A stretch of DNA of 26,550 bases from an uncultured Gammaproteobacteria bacterium (GCA_938021685.1 CALIFM010000164.1:1-26550); one strand, 5' to 3'. Counted from the stretch's first letter, positions 14,807 through 23,333 are shown. Notes: a model not told the origin generated them from the letters alone. Made by a program: numbers and translations.

Positions 14807-15163
14807 TTATCTCTTAATCGGACGACGAGGACCTTTACGGGTTCTTGCATTGGTTTTGGTGCGTTGCCCACGCAATGGCAAACCGCGGCGATGACGAATA
14901 CCTCGAAACGAAGCCATATCCATTAATCGTTTGATATTCATGGAAGTTTCACGACGCAGATCACCCTCAACGGTAAACTTGCCAACCTCTTGACGTAGCT
15001 TTTCAGCTTCATCTTCGGTCAAATCTTTAATCTTGGTGTCACAAGCCACCCCTGCTGCTTCGCAAATTGCTTGCGCGCGCGGACGACCGATGCCAAAAAT
15101 GTGCGTTAACCCAATGTCTGTATGCTTATGACCGGGTAAGTTGATGCCTGAAATACGTGCCAC
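14807..15163 (-). CDS. rpsM: 30S ribosomal protein S13
   Basis: A 118-residue protein of the 30S head that contacts the 50S subunit (L5) and P-site tRNA. MARISGINLPGHKHTDIGLT at the N-terminus and the basic tail TKTNARTRKGPRRPIKR are typical. The start codon is GTG (15161-15163), as in E. coli, where this weak start lies inside the S4-binding leader structure. It is the first gene of the alpha operon and is preceded by a 146-nt non-coding leader. Confidence 0.98.
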   Translation of the reverse strand: MARISGINLPGHKHTDIGLTHIFGIGRPRAQAICEAAGVACDTKIKDLTEDEAEKLRQEVGKFTVEGDLRRETSMNIKRLMDMASFRGIRHRRGLPLRGQRTKTNARTRKGPRRPIKR

Positions 15164-15309
15164 TTGAACTCGTCTCTTTTTAAATTTATGTCAAATCTGT
15201 GCAAACACCTGCCGCGCTAAAATGCGGCGCGCGATGTTATCAAAATTAGTCTCTGGGTACAATAAGCAAATTGCTGTGTAAATTACTCAACAACCCCCAT
15301 ACTTAATCA
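15164..15309 (-). promoter_or_regulatory. alpha-operon leader region with candidate promoter
   Basis: This 146-nt gap between rpmJ and rpsM sits where E. coli has the alpha promoter and the S4-binding pseudoknot. On the minus strand TTGTAC (15257-15262) and TAACAT (15234-15239) are 17 bases apart, with TGA just before the latter giving a weak extended -10. The transcript would include a GC-rich hairpin (15211-15215 with 15224-15228, alternative pairing 15213-15217 with 15229-15233). Whether it forms the S4 pseudoknot I cannot tell by eye. Confidence 0.4.
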
Positions 15310-15426
15310 CTAACCTTGGCGCTGCTTATGCCGCGGGTCGGTGTTGCAAATTACCCGTACCACGCCGTTACGGCGAATCACTTTGCAATTTCTGCAAATC
15401 TTTTTAACTGATGCTCTTACTTTCAT
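15310..15426 (-). CDS. rpmJ: 50S ribosomal protein L36
   Basis: A 38-residue protein with an ATG at 15424-15426 and TAG stop at 15310-15312. It begins MKVRASVKKICRNCKVIRR and ends DPRHKQRQG. It is the zinc-binding form, with ligands C11, C14, C27 and H33. It is encoded between secY and rpsM with no infA neighbour, the gammaproteobacterial arrangement. Confidence 0.97.
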   Translation of the reverse strand: MKVRASVKKICRNCKVIRRNGVVRVICNTDPRHKQRQG

Positions 15427-15453
15427 AATATTGCTCCTAGCCTTATCTGGCTA

Positions 15454-16794
15454 CTATGGCTGTCGTGCGCCACCCATGACGCTTGATTTCTTTAAGATGC
15501 TGTCATACTGCCGTGACATTAAATGTGATTGCACTTGGTTGATCAAATCCATCAGCACCACTACGATAATCAGCAACGAGGTGCCGCCAAAATAAAACGG
15601 CACGCTGTATTTAACGATTAAAAACTCCGGAATCAAACACACAAAAGTGATGTACAACGCACCAATTAAGGTCAAACGCGATACCACACCATCAATGTAC
15701 TTAGTAGTTTGCTGCCCCGGGCGGATGCCAGGTACAAAAGCACCTGACTGCTTTAAGTTATCTGCAATTTCTTTTGGCTCAAAAATTAACGCCGTATAAA
15801 AGAAGCAAAAGAAAATAATCATGCCCGCGTATATCAGTGTATAAATCGGCTGACCCGGCTGTAAGGTGGTCGAGATATCACGTAACCAAGCCATGCCTTC
15901 TCCGGTGCCAAGCATCGAACCGATACTAGCTGGAAATAAAATAATGCTTGAAGCAAAGATAGGTGGAATCACGCCTGCCATGTTGAGCTTCAGCGGTAAA
16001 AAGCTTTGCTGCGCTTGCACCATCTTGCGGCCTTGCATCCGCTTAGCATAATGAATCGGGATACGACGTTGTGCGCGCTCAACAAATACTACAAAGTAAG
16101 TGATCGCCAGCACACCTATGAATAATGCCAGCACGAAGCCGAAGCCAAACTGGCCATTACGTGCAAGCTCCAAAGTGCCACCGATCGCTGCGGGCAACCC
16201 TGAAACAATCGAAGCAAAAATGATCAACGAAATACCATTACCAATACCACGCTCAGTTACTTGCTCACCCAGCCACACCAAAAACATAGTGCCGCACACT
16301 AGGGTGGCGACCATGATGATTTGAAAGCTAAAACCCGGAATCACAACAACCGATGCACCGCCTACTTGCTGCGCCTGGACGGCGATGGAAATACCGAATG
16401 CTTGAAAAAGCGCCAGTGCACAAGTGAAGTAGCGCGTATATTGAGTGATTTTTCGTCTTCCTGCTTCACCTTCTTTCTTAAGCTGTTTTAATGACGGAAT
16501 CACCGCCGTCATCATTTGAATGATGATCGAGGCGGAAATATAGGGCATCACACCCAAAGCAAAGATCGACAAACGGCTTAAAGCGCCGCCTGAAAACATA
16601 TTGAAAATATCTAGAATAGAGCCCTGAGTCTGCGCAAACAACGCTGATAATGCATTTGGATCCACCCCAGGCACAGGCAAGTGAGTGCCCAAACGAAACA
16701 CCAAAACAGCGCCCAGCATGAAGAAAATACGTGATTTAAGTTCCCCTAAACCACCCATTGCTCCTGGGCCTTGTGTTGGTTTTTTCTTTGCCAT
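15454..16794 (-). CDS. secY: Sec translocon subunit SecY
   Basis: A 446-residue inner-membrane channel for secretory and membrane proteins. The expected ten transmembrane segments are visible. Diagnostic pieces are RLGTHLPVPGVDPNAL with the first periplasmic region, FNMFSGGALSRLSIFALGVMPYIS (plug/TM2a region), the cytosolic loop RRIPIHYAKRMQGRKM, and GIRPGQQTTKYIDGVVSRLT near the ribosome/SecA-contact loop. It lies between rplO and rpmJ at the end of the spc operon. Confidence 0.98.
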   Translation of the reverse strand: MAKKKPTQGPGAMGGLGELKSRIFFMLGAVLVFRLGTHLPVPGVDPNALSALFAQTQGSILDIFNMFSGGALSRLSIFALGVMPYISASIIIQMMTAVIPSLKQLKKEGEAGRRKITQYTRYFTCALALFQAFGISIAVQAQQVGGASVVVIPGFSFQIIMVATLVCGTMFLVWLGEQVTERGIGNGISLIIFASIVSGLPAAIGGTLELARNGQFGFGFVLALFIGVLAITYFVVFVERAQRRIPIHYAKRMQGRKMVQAQQSFLPLKLNMAGVIPPIFASSIILFPASIGSMLGTGEGMAWLRDISTTLQPGQPIYTLIYAGMIIFFCFFYTALIFEPKEIADNLKQSGAFVPGIRPGQQTTKYIDGVVSRLTLIGALYITFVCLIPEFLIVKYSVPFYFGGTSLLIIVVVLMDLINQVQSHLMSRQYDSILKKSSVMGGARQP

Positions 16795-16825
16795 TACTCT
16801 AATTTTTTCTTAAGCTGTCGTTTAC

Positions 16826-17260
16826 TTATTCGCTCAGCGAGCCGCCTGCTTTTTCAATGGCAGCACGTGCGCCCTTAGTGGCGCTGATACCTTTCAAGTT
16901 AACCGCTTTAGTCACTTCGCCTGACAGCATCACTTTTACTTTATCAGCACTGCCAGGAATAATACGTGCTGCAATCAGCGCTTTAATATCCACTGGATCA
17001 GCATCAATGCCATTAAGCTCGTTCAAACGTAACTCAACGGCATTGCGATTAACGCGCGCAGTAAAGCCGCGCTTAGGTAAGCGGCGCTGTAAAGGCATCT
17101 GACCGCCTTCAAAACCACTTTTATTAAAGCCTCCCGAGCGTGACTTTTGACCTTTCACACCGCGGCCTGCTGTTTTGCCAAGGCCAGAACCGCTACCACG
17201 GCCCACACGCTTTGCAGCAGGGCGTGAATTAGCAGCTGATTTAATGGTATTTAATCGCAT
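16826..17260 (-). CDS. rplO: 50S ribosomal protein L15
   Basis: A 144-residue late-assembly protein of the large subunit. The glycine- and lysine-rich N-terminal extension (RVGRGSGSGLGKTAGRGVKG, then QKSRSGG) and the KSGFEGGQMPLQRRLPKRGF segment are diagnostic. It begins 3 bases after the rpmD stop, suggesting coupled translation, and precedes secY. Confidence 0.98.
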   Translation of the reverse strand: MRLNTIKSAANSRPAAKRVGRGSGSGLGKTAGRGVKGQKSRSGGFNKSGFEGGQMPLQRRLPKRGFTARVNRNAVELRLNELNGIDADPVDIKALIAARIIPGSADKVKVMLSGEVTKAVNLKGISATKGARAAIEKAGGSLSE

Positions 17261-17263
17261 TTT

Positions 17264-17449
17264 TTAAACCTCTTTCCAGTCAACCATATAGGCGACTTTA
17301 TTGATCATGCCACGGTTTTCGGGCGTATCAAGCACTTCCACCGTGTGGCGAATGCGACGCAGACCCAAGCCCTTAACACATGCTTGATGCTTTTTTAGAC
17401 GCCCATGCACGCTTTTAGTTTGGGTTACTTGTAATTTTTTTCCAGCCAT
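17264..17449 (-). CDS. rpmD: 50S ribosomal protein L30
   Basis: A 61-residue protein with the typical short ferredoxin-like fold: KLQVTQTKSVHGRLKKHQAC, GLGLRRIRHTVEVLDTPENR and a final INKVAYMVDW. Its length equals the bacterial family. It lies between rpsE and rplO in the spc operon. Confidence 0.97.
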   Translation of the reverse strand: MAGKKLQVTQTKSVHGRLKKHQACVKGLGLRRIRHTVEVLDTPENRGMINKVAYMVDWKEV

Positions 17450-17484
17450 TGCTCTATTCCAATATCTTCTTGATGCAGGTCAAA

Positions 17485-17994
17485 TTATAGGTCTTCTGCC
17501 TTCAGGCCGCGCTTTGCCGCGACCTGGTCGGGGCTGCGCATACCTTTTAATGCTGCCATTGTGGCTCGCGTGACGTTCACAGGGTTGGTGGTGCCGATTA
17601 CTTTAGCCAGCACATTCTCTACACCCACGCACTCAAATACGGCACGCATAGTACCACCAGCAATGATCCCCGTACCTTCTGAAGCCGGTCGAATCACCAC
17701 ACGAGCCGAACCATGACGGCCCACCACTGGATACTGCAGCGTATCGCCACTCAACTTTACTTTGAACATGTTTTGGCGGGCGTTTTCCATCGCCTTTTGC
17801 ACCGCATTCGGTACTTCACGCGCATTACCACGCCCCATGCCAACACGGCCGTTGCCGTCGCCAACCACGGTTAGTGCAGAAAAGCCGAACACACGGCCAC
17901 CTTTAACTACTTTTGCAACACGGCGAATGTTAATCAGCTGTTCATTGAACTCTGATTCTTGTTGGTTATCGCCTCGTCGTTGATCTCTAGCCAT
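17485..17994 (-). CDS. rpsE: 30S ribosomal protein S5
   Basis: A 169-residue small-subunit protein at the mRNA entry site; it affects decoding accuracy. The N-terminal domain has the RRVAKVVKGGRVFGFSAL segment, whose KGGR loop is the classical site of spectinomycin-resistance changes and looks wild type. The C-terminal domain starts near TVVGDGNGRVGMGRGNAREV. It is preceded by rplR and followed by rpmD. Confidence 0.98.
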   Translation of the reverse strand: MARDQRRGDNQQESEFNEQLINIRRVAKVVKGGRVFGFSALTVVGDGNGRVGMGRGNAREVPNAVQKAMENARQNMFKVKLSGDTLQYPVVGRHGSARVVIRPASEGTGIIAGGTMRAVFECVGVENVLAKVIGTTNPVNVTRATMAALKGMRSPDQVAAKRGLKAEDL

Positions 17995-18033
17995 TTTAAA
18001 CCTCTAAATTTTATGCAGCAATATTTATTGTGA

Positions 18034-18393
18034 TCAGAACTTAAGTCCTGCTTCACGTGCGGCGTCTGCAAATGCTGCAACCCGACCATGATATTTAAAA
18101 CCTGAACGATCGAATGCAACCGCTTCAAGACCCGATTTAGTGGCACGCTCTGCAATAGCTTTACCTACTGCCTTAGCCGCTTCCACATTACCGCCATTTT
18201 TAACTTCGCTACGTAAAGCCGTTTCAACAGTCGATGCCGTTGCCAACACTTTGTTATCTGCATTACTGATTATTTGCGCATAAAAATGGCGCGGCGTACG
18301 GTGCACGCTTAAACGCGTTGCACCTGAATTAGCGATGCGCGCACGCGTTTTGCGAGCGCGGCGTAGTCTAGATTGCTTTTTATTGCTTTTCAT
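18034..18393 (-). CDS. rplR: 50S ribosomal protein L18
   Basis: A 119-residue 5S rRNA-binding protein of the central protuberance. The basic N-terminus (KKQSRLRRARKTRARI), RLSVHRTPRHFYAQIISN and the C-terminal AFDRSGFKYHGRVAAFADAA are typical. It lies between rplF and rpsE. Confidence 0.98.
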   Translation of the reverse strand: MKSNKKQSRLRRARKTRARIANSGATRLSVHRTPRHFYAQIISNADNKVLATASTVETALRSEVKNGGNVEAAKAVGKAIAERATKSGLEAVAFDRSGFKYHGRVAAFADAAREAGLKF

Positions 18394-18409
18394 TGTTCAA
18401 AACCGATGA

Positions 18410-18943
18410 TTAAGCCTTCTTGGCTTGCTTACGAGCAACATACTCGTCTGCATAACGAATACCCTTGCCTTTATAAGGCTCAGGCGGACGATAGCTGCGA
18501 ATGTTCGCTGCTGTTTGGCCAAGCAACTGCTTGTCAATGCCCTTTAATACAATTTCAGTCTGGCTGGGCGTTTCTGCACTTACGCCATCTGGCAACTGGT
18601 GTGAAACGTCATGCGAAAAACCCAGCTGCAGCTTCACTTCTTTACCTTGGGCTTGTGCACGATAACCTACACCCACAATGCTTAGCTTGCGCTCAAAGCC
18701 TTCGCTAACACCCGTTACCATATTGTTCACCAGTGCACGCAAGGTGCCTGACATTGCGCCCAAATCTTTGCGTCCTTCGGCCACTTGCACCGTCAGTTGC
18801 CCGTCTTCTTGTGCAACTTGTAAGCCATCCATCAGCGACTGTTGCAGCTCGCCTTTTGGGCCTTTAACTGTAACCATGCCGCCTTCACTTTTAATTTCCA
18901 CGCCTGCTGGAATCGCAATCGGGGCTTTACCTATACGTGACAT
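18410..18943 (-). CDS. rplF: 50S ribosomal protein L6
   Basis: A 177-residue protein binding near the sarcin-ricin loop, the elongation-factor site. MSRIGKAPIAIPAGVEIKSE at the start and YKGKGIRYADEYVARKQAKK at the end are diagnostic; two tandem L6 domains span the length. It lies between rpsH and rplR. Confidence 0.98.
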   Translation of the reverse strand: MSRIGKAPIAIPAGVEIKSEGGMVTVKGPKGELQQSLMDGLQVAQEDGQLTVQVAEGRKDLGAMSGTLRALVNNMVTGVSEGFERKLSIVGVGYRAQAQGKEVKLQLGFSHDVSHQLPDGVSAETPSQTEIVLKGIDKQLLGQTAANIRSYRPPEPYKGKGIRYADEYVARKQAKKA

Positions 18944-18988
18944 TATTCAATACCTGTCTATTTTATTAATTACGTAACTTATTCTTAT

Positions 18989-19384
18989 TTAGAAAACAGA
19001 ACAAATCACTTCGCCGCCAACGCCAGCTTCACGGGCTGCTTTATCAGTCAACACGCCTTTTGACGTAGAAATCAACGCCACACCCAAACCACCGTAAATA
19101 GAAGGGAGTTTGTCATGCGATGCATACACACGGCGACCTGGCGTACTGATACGCACCAACTCTTCAATAACAGGTTCACCCTGGAAATATTTCAGTTCCA
19201 CAGTCAGTTCAGACTTGGCACCATCAGCAGCCGAAGAAAAGCCTTTAATAAAGCCTTGCTCTTGTAGTGCTTGGGCAATAGCCATCTTCTTAGTCGAATT
19301 AGGCATCGATACTGAGGCTTTCGCCGCATCACCGCCGTTACGAATTCGGGTTAGCATATCTGCTATAGGGTCTTGCATACTCAT
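18989..19384 (-). CDS. rpsH: 30S ribosomal protein S8
   Basis: A 131-residue central-domain 16S rRNA binder. In E. coli it also represses the spc operon by binding its mRNA near rplE. MSMQDPIADMLTRIRNGGDA matches the E. coli start, supporting the first of two nearby ATGs. The C-terminal ISTSKGVLTDKAAREAGVGG carries the rRNA-contact loop. Confidence 0.98.
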   Translation of the reverse strand: MSMQDPIADMLTRIRNGGDAAKASVSMPNSTKKMAIAQALQEQGFIKGFSSAADGAKSELTVELKYFQGEPVIEELVRISTPGRRVYASHDKLPSIYGGLGVALISTSKGVLTDKAAREAGVGGEVICSVF

Positions 19385-19415
19385 AATCGTATCCTTATCG
19401 TATTCTGTCTACGGC

Positions 19416-19721
19416 TTACCAACTTGCTTTACTTAAACCAGGCACTTCACCGCGCATGGCCACTTCACGCAAGCGCGTACGGCTTAAACCAAAGCGACGA
19501 AAGTAACCGTGCGGACGACCCGTTAAGGCACAGCGATTGCGATAACGTGATTTACTCGAATCACGTGGCATTTTCTGCAGCGCAATCATCGCATCCCACT
19601 TTTGATCGTAATCCGACTCTTCACTTTTCACGATGTCACGCAATTCATTGCGCTTTGCCGCCATTTTTTCAGCCATCTTGCCGCGCTTATTATTGCGCGA
19701 AACCATTGATTTTTTCGCCAT
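19416..19721 (-). CDS. rpsN: 30S ribosomal protein S14
   Basis: A 101-residue protein of the 30S head. It is the long, zinc-free type: no CxxC pairs, with the characteristic insert replacing the zinc module. The end, NRCALTGRPHGYFRRFGLSR and GEVPGLSKASW, is diagnostic. It starts 4 bases after the rplE stop. Confidence 0.98.
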   Translation of the reverse strand: MAKKSMVSRNNKRGKMAEKMAAKRNELRDIVKSEESDYDQKWDAMIALQKMPRDSSKSRYRNRCALTGRPHGYFRRFGLSRTRLREVAMRGEVPGLSKASW

Positions 19722-19725
19722 CTTC

Positions 19726-20265
19726 TTATGCCTTCAAAGGAAAATTAAACGCTTTAAGCAATGCCTTAGCATGCTCGTCGTTTTCTGCATCCATCGTGAT
19801 GCAAATGTCCATGCCGCGTAATGCGTCCACTTTATCGTACTCGATCTCAGGGAACACAATCTGCTCAGTCAAACCAAACGCATAGTTGCCACGACCATCA
19901 AATGAGTTCGGATTGAGACCACGAAAGTCACGGATACGAGGGATCGCCACCGAAATAAGGCGATCAAGAAACTCATACATACGCTCGCGGCGTAAAGTCA
20001 CTTTCGCGCCTACAGGCCAACCCTCACGAATTTTAAAAGCCGCCTCTGATTTGCGCGCATTACGAATGATCGGCTTCTGCCCAGTGATCATCTGTAAGTC
20101 ACTTGATGCCGCTTCTAATACTTTCTTGTTACCGATCGCCTCTCCAAGCCCCATGTTAACGGTAATCTTTTTGATTTGCGGTACACGCATTGGATTTTCA
20201 AGGTCCAGCTCTTTTTGGAGCGCACCTGCAATCTCGTTTTGGTATTTCTCTTGTAATCGTGCCAT
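19726..20265 (-). CDS. rplE: 50S ribosomal protein L5
   Basis: A 179-residue 5S rRNA-binding protein that contacts P-site tRNA and S13. Diagnostic pieces are NPMRVPQIKKITVNMGLGEA, ITGQKPIIRNARKSEAAFKI and RDFRGLNPNSFDGRGNYAFG. It lies between rplX and rpsN. The short gap upstream (20266-20298) is where a S8 feedback site would be expected; I did not verify one. Confidence 0.98.
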   Translation of the reverse strand: MARLQEKYQNEIAGALQKELDLENPMRVPQIKKITVNMGLGEAIGNKKVLEAASSDLQMITGQKPIIRNARKSEAAFKIREGWPVGAKVTLRRERMYEFLDRLISVAIPRIRDFRGLNPNSFDGRGNYAFGLTEQIVFPEIEYDKVDALRGMDICITMDAENDEHAKALLKAFNFPLKA

Positions 20266-20298
20266 TGTTCTAATTTAATACTGATCTATATGGGCGCC

Positions 20299-20616
20299 TT
20301 AAGCGTCAACTGTTTCACCGTTAGATTTAAAAAAACGTACTTTCTTGCCGTCTTTCAACACCTTAAAACCCACGCGATCTGCCTTGCCTGTTGCGGGGTT
20401 CACCACAGCAAGGTTAGACAATTGAATAGCGGCTTCTTTGGGAACTATGCCGCCCGTCACCCCTGCTTGCGGGTTAGCGCGCACGTGCTTTTTCACCACA
20501 TTAATACCATTGACCAAAGCCTTACCGTTGTCCAGCACTTGGATGACCGCACCGATCTTCCCTTTGTCTTTACCGGCCAAGACAATCACTTCGTCATTTT
20601 TAAGAATCTTATTCAT
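20299..20616 (-). CDS. rplX: 50S ribosomal protein L24
   Basis: A 105-residue assembly-initiator protein of the large subunit. Its KOW motif is clear near residues 6-33 (DEVIVLAGKDKGKIGAVIQV). VNVVKKH-type sequence appears as GINVVKKHVRANPQ, followed by GGIVPKEAAIQLSNLAVVNP. It lies between rplN and rplE. Confidence 0.98.
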   Translation of the reverse strand: MNKILKNDEVIVLAGKDKGKIGAVIQVLDNGKALVNGINVVKKHVRANPQAGVTGGIVPKEAAIQLSNLAVVNPATGKADRVGFKVLKDGKKVRFFKSNGETVDA

Positions 20617-20662
20617 TTGCCTAAACTATTTAGTTTTTTCCTATCAAGCTTACTTACTGGCT

Positions 20663-21031
20663 CTATAGCACTTCAGGTGCTAAAGAGATGATGCGCATAA
20701 ACTTATCATTACGCAGCTCGCGGGTTACTGGGCCAAAAATACGTGTTCCAACCGGCTGCAACGTTGCATTCAACAATACGGCGGCATTTGAGTCAAAACG
20801 AATCACCGAACCATCACGACGACGTACACCCTTGCGAGTTCGCACGATCACGGCATTATATACATCGCCCTTTTTCACTTTTGAATTAGGCAGTGCTTCT
20901 TTGATACTAATTTTGACCACATCACCAATGCCAGCATAGCGGCGCTTTGAACCACCTAGCACCTTAATGCACATTACTTCTTTGGCACCGCTATTATCAG
21001 CGACTGTCATTCTGGATTGCATTTGAATCAT
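20663..21031 (-). CDS. rplN: 50S ribosomal protein L14
   Basis: A 122-residue protein at the subunit interface, also the docking site of the silencing factor RsfS. It begins MIQMQSRMTVADNSGAKEVM and contains RKGVRRRDGSVIRFDSNAAV and GTRIFGPVTRELR. It is the first gene of the spc operon and has a strong ribosome-binding site (AAGAGGAG, just upstream of the start). Confidence 0.98.
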   Translation of the reverse strand: MIQMQSRMTVADNSGAKEVMCIKVLGGSKRRYAGIGDVVKISIKEALPNSKVKKGDVYNAVIVRTRKGVRRRDGSVIRFDSNAAVLLNATLQPVGTRIFGPVTRELRNDKFMRIISLAPEVL

Positions 21032-21080
21032 TGCAAACTCCTCTTAAATTCGTTTATTTAATTACGTTTTTGCCTAAACT

Positions 21081-21362
21081 TTAATTAGCCTTGGTGACTA
21101 CTTTCACCAAACGCCAGCTTTTAGTTTTCGACAAGGGTCTGCATTCTTCAATGATGACAATATCGCCTTCATTACATTCATTCTGCTCATCGTGCGCATG
21201 CAACTTAGTCGAACGACGAATAAACTTCTTATACAAGGGATGCTTCACTTGACGCTCAATCAGCACCGTAATGCTCTTGTCCATCTTTGAACTCACCACA
21301 TTGCCTTGCACAGCACGCTGCACGCTGACCTTATCTTGACTACTCTCTGTTTGCGCTGTCAT
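21081..21362 (-). CDS. rpsQ: 30S ribosomal protein S17
   Basis: A 93-residue primary 16S rRNA binder. Core: QGNVVSSKMDKSITVLIERQ, KKFIRRSTKLHAHDEQNEC and the final SKTKSWRLVKVV. I chose ATG 21360-21362 (MTAQTESSQ). It begins one base after the rpmC stop and has AGGTG about 9 bases upstream. A GTG 12 bases earlier (21372-21374) would overlap rpmC. The protein has about eight extra polar N-terminal residues compared with E. coli. Confidence 0.95.
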   Translation of the reverse strand: MTAQTESSQDKVSVQRAVQGNVVSSKMDKSITVLIERQVKHPLYKKFIRRSTKLHAHDEQNECNEGDIVIIEECRPLSKTKSWRLVKVVTKAN

Positions 21363-21363
21363 T

Positions 21364-21561
21364 TTACTTGGCACCTGCTGCTTGTTCGGTTAACACCGTC
21401 TTGATGCGTGCAATGTCTTTGCGCACGGCATTAAAACGCGCGGGATTGGTGAGCTGCCCACTGGCCCGCTGCATCCGCAAATTAAATTGCTCTTGGCGAA
21501 GCTCCATCAACTCTTTGATGATGTCTTCGCGTGACTTTGATCTTAAATCAGCTGCTTGCAT
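21364..21561 (-). CDS. rpmC: 50S ribosomal protein L29
   Basis: A 65-residue two-helix protein beside the exit tunnel, part of the docking area for trigger factor and SRP. It reads AADLRSKSREDIIKELMEL, then EQFNLRMQRASGQLTNPARF and RKDIARIKTVLTE. It lies between rplP (9-base gap) and rpsQ. Confidence 0.97.
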   Translation of the reverse strand: MQAADLRSKSREDIIKELMELRQEQFNLRMQRASGQLTNPARFNAVRKDIARIKTVLTEQAAGAK

Positions 21562-21570
21562 TATTCTGTC

Positions 21571-21984
21571 CTACGCACCCAGTCGTTTTACAAATGTTGT
21601 TTTGAACGGTAATTTTGCCGCCGCCAATGCAAAGGCTTCACGCGCCAGTTCTTCTGGCACACCCTCTACTTCATAAAGCATACGACCAGGCTGGACTAAT
21701 GCCACCCAATGGTCAACGCTGCCCTTACCTTTACCTTGGCGCACTTCAAGCGGCTTTTTGGTAATTGGCTTGTCAGGAAACACGCGAATCCAGATGCGCC
21801 CACCGCGCTTAATGTGGCGGGTCATTGCACGACGTGCCGCTTCCACTTGGCGTGCAGTCATACGGCCACGCCCTGTTGACTTAAGCCCATACTCGCCAAA
21901 GCTAAGCTTGTTGGCGCGCTGCGCTAGACCGCGATTGCGGCCTTTCATCATCTTTCTAAATTTTGTACGTTTTGGCTGTAACAT
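21571..21984 (-). CDS. rplP: 50S ribosomal protein L16
   Basis: A 137-residue protein that helps organise the A-site tRNA region and is needed for late 50S assembly. MLQPKRTKFRKMMKGRNRGL, GRGRMTARQVEAARRAMTRH and RVFPDKPITKKPLEVRQGKG are diagnostic. R82 in PLEVRQGKGKG corresponds to the arginine that can be hydroxylated in E. coli (R81). It lies between rpsC and rpmC. Confidence 0.98.
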   Translation of the reverse strand: MLQPKRTKFRKMMKGRNRGLAQRANKLSFGEYGLKSTGRGRMTARQVEAARRAMTRHIKRGGRIWIRVFPDKPITKKPLEVRQGKGKGSVDHWVALVQPGRMLYEVEGVPEELAREAFALAAAKLPFKTTFVKRLGA

Positions 21985-21995
21985 TTTGCTATACC

Positions 21996-22697
21996 TTAAG
22001 CCGTTGGTGCAGCTGCAGGTGCGGCTGTACTGGGTTCTTCGGCAGCCACCACAGGGGCCGACTCTTCGGCGAAAATCTCGCCTTTAAAAATCCAAACCTT
22101 GACACCAATGATGCCGTAAGTGGTTAGGCCTTCTGCTTGACCGTAATCAACGTCAGCACGCATGGTGTGCAATGGCACACGGCCTTCACGTGACCATTCT
22201 GAACGAGCAATTTCAGCGCCATTCAAGCGACCTGCCACCATGATTTTGATACCTTCAGCGCCCAAACGCATAGCATTCTGGGCAGCACGCTTAGTCGCAC
22301 GACGGTGTGCCACACGACCCGCCAATTGCTGAGCAATGTTTTCTGCAACCAACTGGGCATCCATTTCAGGCTTACGCAGCTCTTCTACAGTGACCGCCAC
22401 AGTTGCGCCGTCGCATAATTTGTTCAAGTCAGTGCGCAGCTTGTCGATATCCGCGCCTTTCTTACCGATCACAATACCAGGACGTGCAGTGTGCAAAGTC
22501 ACATTAACATTCTCAGCATTACGCTCAATACGTACTTTACTCACTGCCGCATTGGCCAAACGGCCTTTCAAGAAGTCACGGATTTTCTGGTCTTCAATCA
22601 ATTGACGCGGGTAATCTTTACCTACCGCGAACCATTTAGAATTCCAATCTCGGATAATACCGAGGCGAAAACCATTAGGATGTATTTTTTGTCCCAT
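21996..22697 (-). CDS. rpsC: 30S ribosomal protein S3
   Basis: A 233-residue protein at the mRNA entry pore, with a type II KH domain (RPGIVIGKKGADIDKLRTDL) and a C-terminal S3 domain (AQNAMRLGAEGIKIMVAGRL and YGIIGVKVWIFKGEI). The start MGQKIHPNGFRLGIIRDWNS is invariant-like. The last about 25 residues form a Glu/Ala/Pro tail (EESAPVVAAEEPSTAAPAAA), probably disordered. Confidence 0.98.
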   Translation of the reverse strand: MGQKIHPNGFRLGIIRDWNSKWFAVGKDYPRQLIEDQKIRDFLKGRLANAAVSKVRIERNAENVNVTLHTARPGIVIGKKGADIDKLRTDLNKLCDGATVAVTVEELRKPEMDAQLVAENIAQQLAGRVAHRRATKRAAQNAMRLGAEGIKIMVAGRLNGAEIARSEWSREGRVPLHTMRADVDYGQAEGLTTYGIIGVKVWIFKGEIFAEESAPVVAAEEPSTAAPAAAPTA

Positions 22698-22705
22698 AAC
22701 TCGAC

Positions 22706-23053
22706 CTATTTAGCTTTGTTGGGCTCGTCACTCACCATAATAGTGATGTGCGACGTGCGCTTTAAAATTCGGGTGCCACGGCCTTTTGCACGGGCACGAA
22801 ATCGCTTCAGCGTGGGTCCTTCATCCACCATCGCTGCACTAACGTATAGCTCATCAATGTCCGCGCCTTCATTGTGCTCGGCATTTGCAATAGCTGAGTT
22901 TAAAGTCTTCGCCACCAAGCCAGCGGCTTTTTTAGGGCTGAATTCTAGAATCTCTAGCGCTTGTGAAACCGGTTTGGAACGAATTTGATCAGCCACCAAA
23001 CGCACTTTTTGCGCGGAAATTCGGTTATATTTTGTCAGGGCTCGAACTTGCAT
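22706..23053 (-). CDS. rplV: 50S ribosomal protein L22
   Basis: A 115-residue protein whose long beta-hairpin lines the exit tunnel constriction. Diagnostic pieces are ISAQKVRLVADQIRSKPVSQ, LNSAIANAEHNEGADIDELY and the hairpin FRARAKGRGTRILKRTSHIT. The hairpin shows no deletion of the kind linked to macrolide resistance. It starts one base after the rpsS stop. Confidence 0.98.
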   Translation of the reverse strand: MQVRALTKYNRISAQKVRLVADQIRSKPVSQALEILEFSPKKAAGLVAKTLNSAIANAEHNEGADIDELYVSAAMVDEGPTLKRFRARAKGRGTRILKRTSHITIMVSDEPNKAK

Positions 23054-23054
23054 T

Positions 23055-23327
23055 TTATGTTGCCTTTCTATCTGCTATGTGACCACGGAAGGTGCGGGTC
23101 GGGGCAAACTCACCCAACTTATGACCCACCATGTTTTCACTTATCAATACGGGCACATGCAAACGACCGTTATGCACCGCCACAGTTAAGCCTACGAACT
23201 CAGGCATGATCATTGAACGACGTGACCAAGTCTTGATCGGGCGACGATTATTTTCTTCTTTAGCCGTTAATATCTTTGACCACAAGTGGTGATCAACGAA
23301 CGGACCTTTGCGAATTGAACGTGGCAT
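23055..23327 (-). CDS. rpsS: 30S ribosomal protein S19
   Basis: A 90-residue protein of the 30S head near the A-site, partnering S13. It begins MPRSIRKGPFVDHHLWSKI and contains KTWSRRSMIMPEFVGLTVAV and GHKLGEFAPTRTFRGH. It lies between rplB (6-base gap) and rplV. Confidence 0.98.
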   Translation of the reverse strand: MPRSIRKGPFVDHHLWSKILTAKEENNRRPIKTWSRRSMIMPEFVGLTVAVHNGRLHVPVLISENMVGHKLGEFAPTRTFRGHIADRKAT

Positions 23328-23333
23328 AATTAA

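Noticed and set aside
21363..21374. Upstream GTG start for rpsQ
   Set aside because: It would overlap rpmC; the ATG at 21362 has better ribosome-binding spacing and fits family length.
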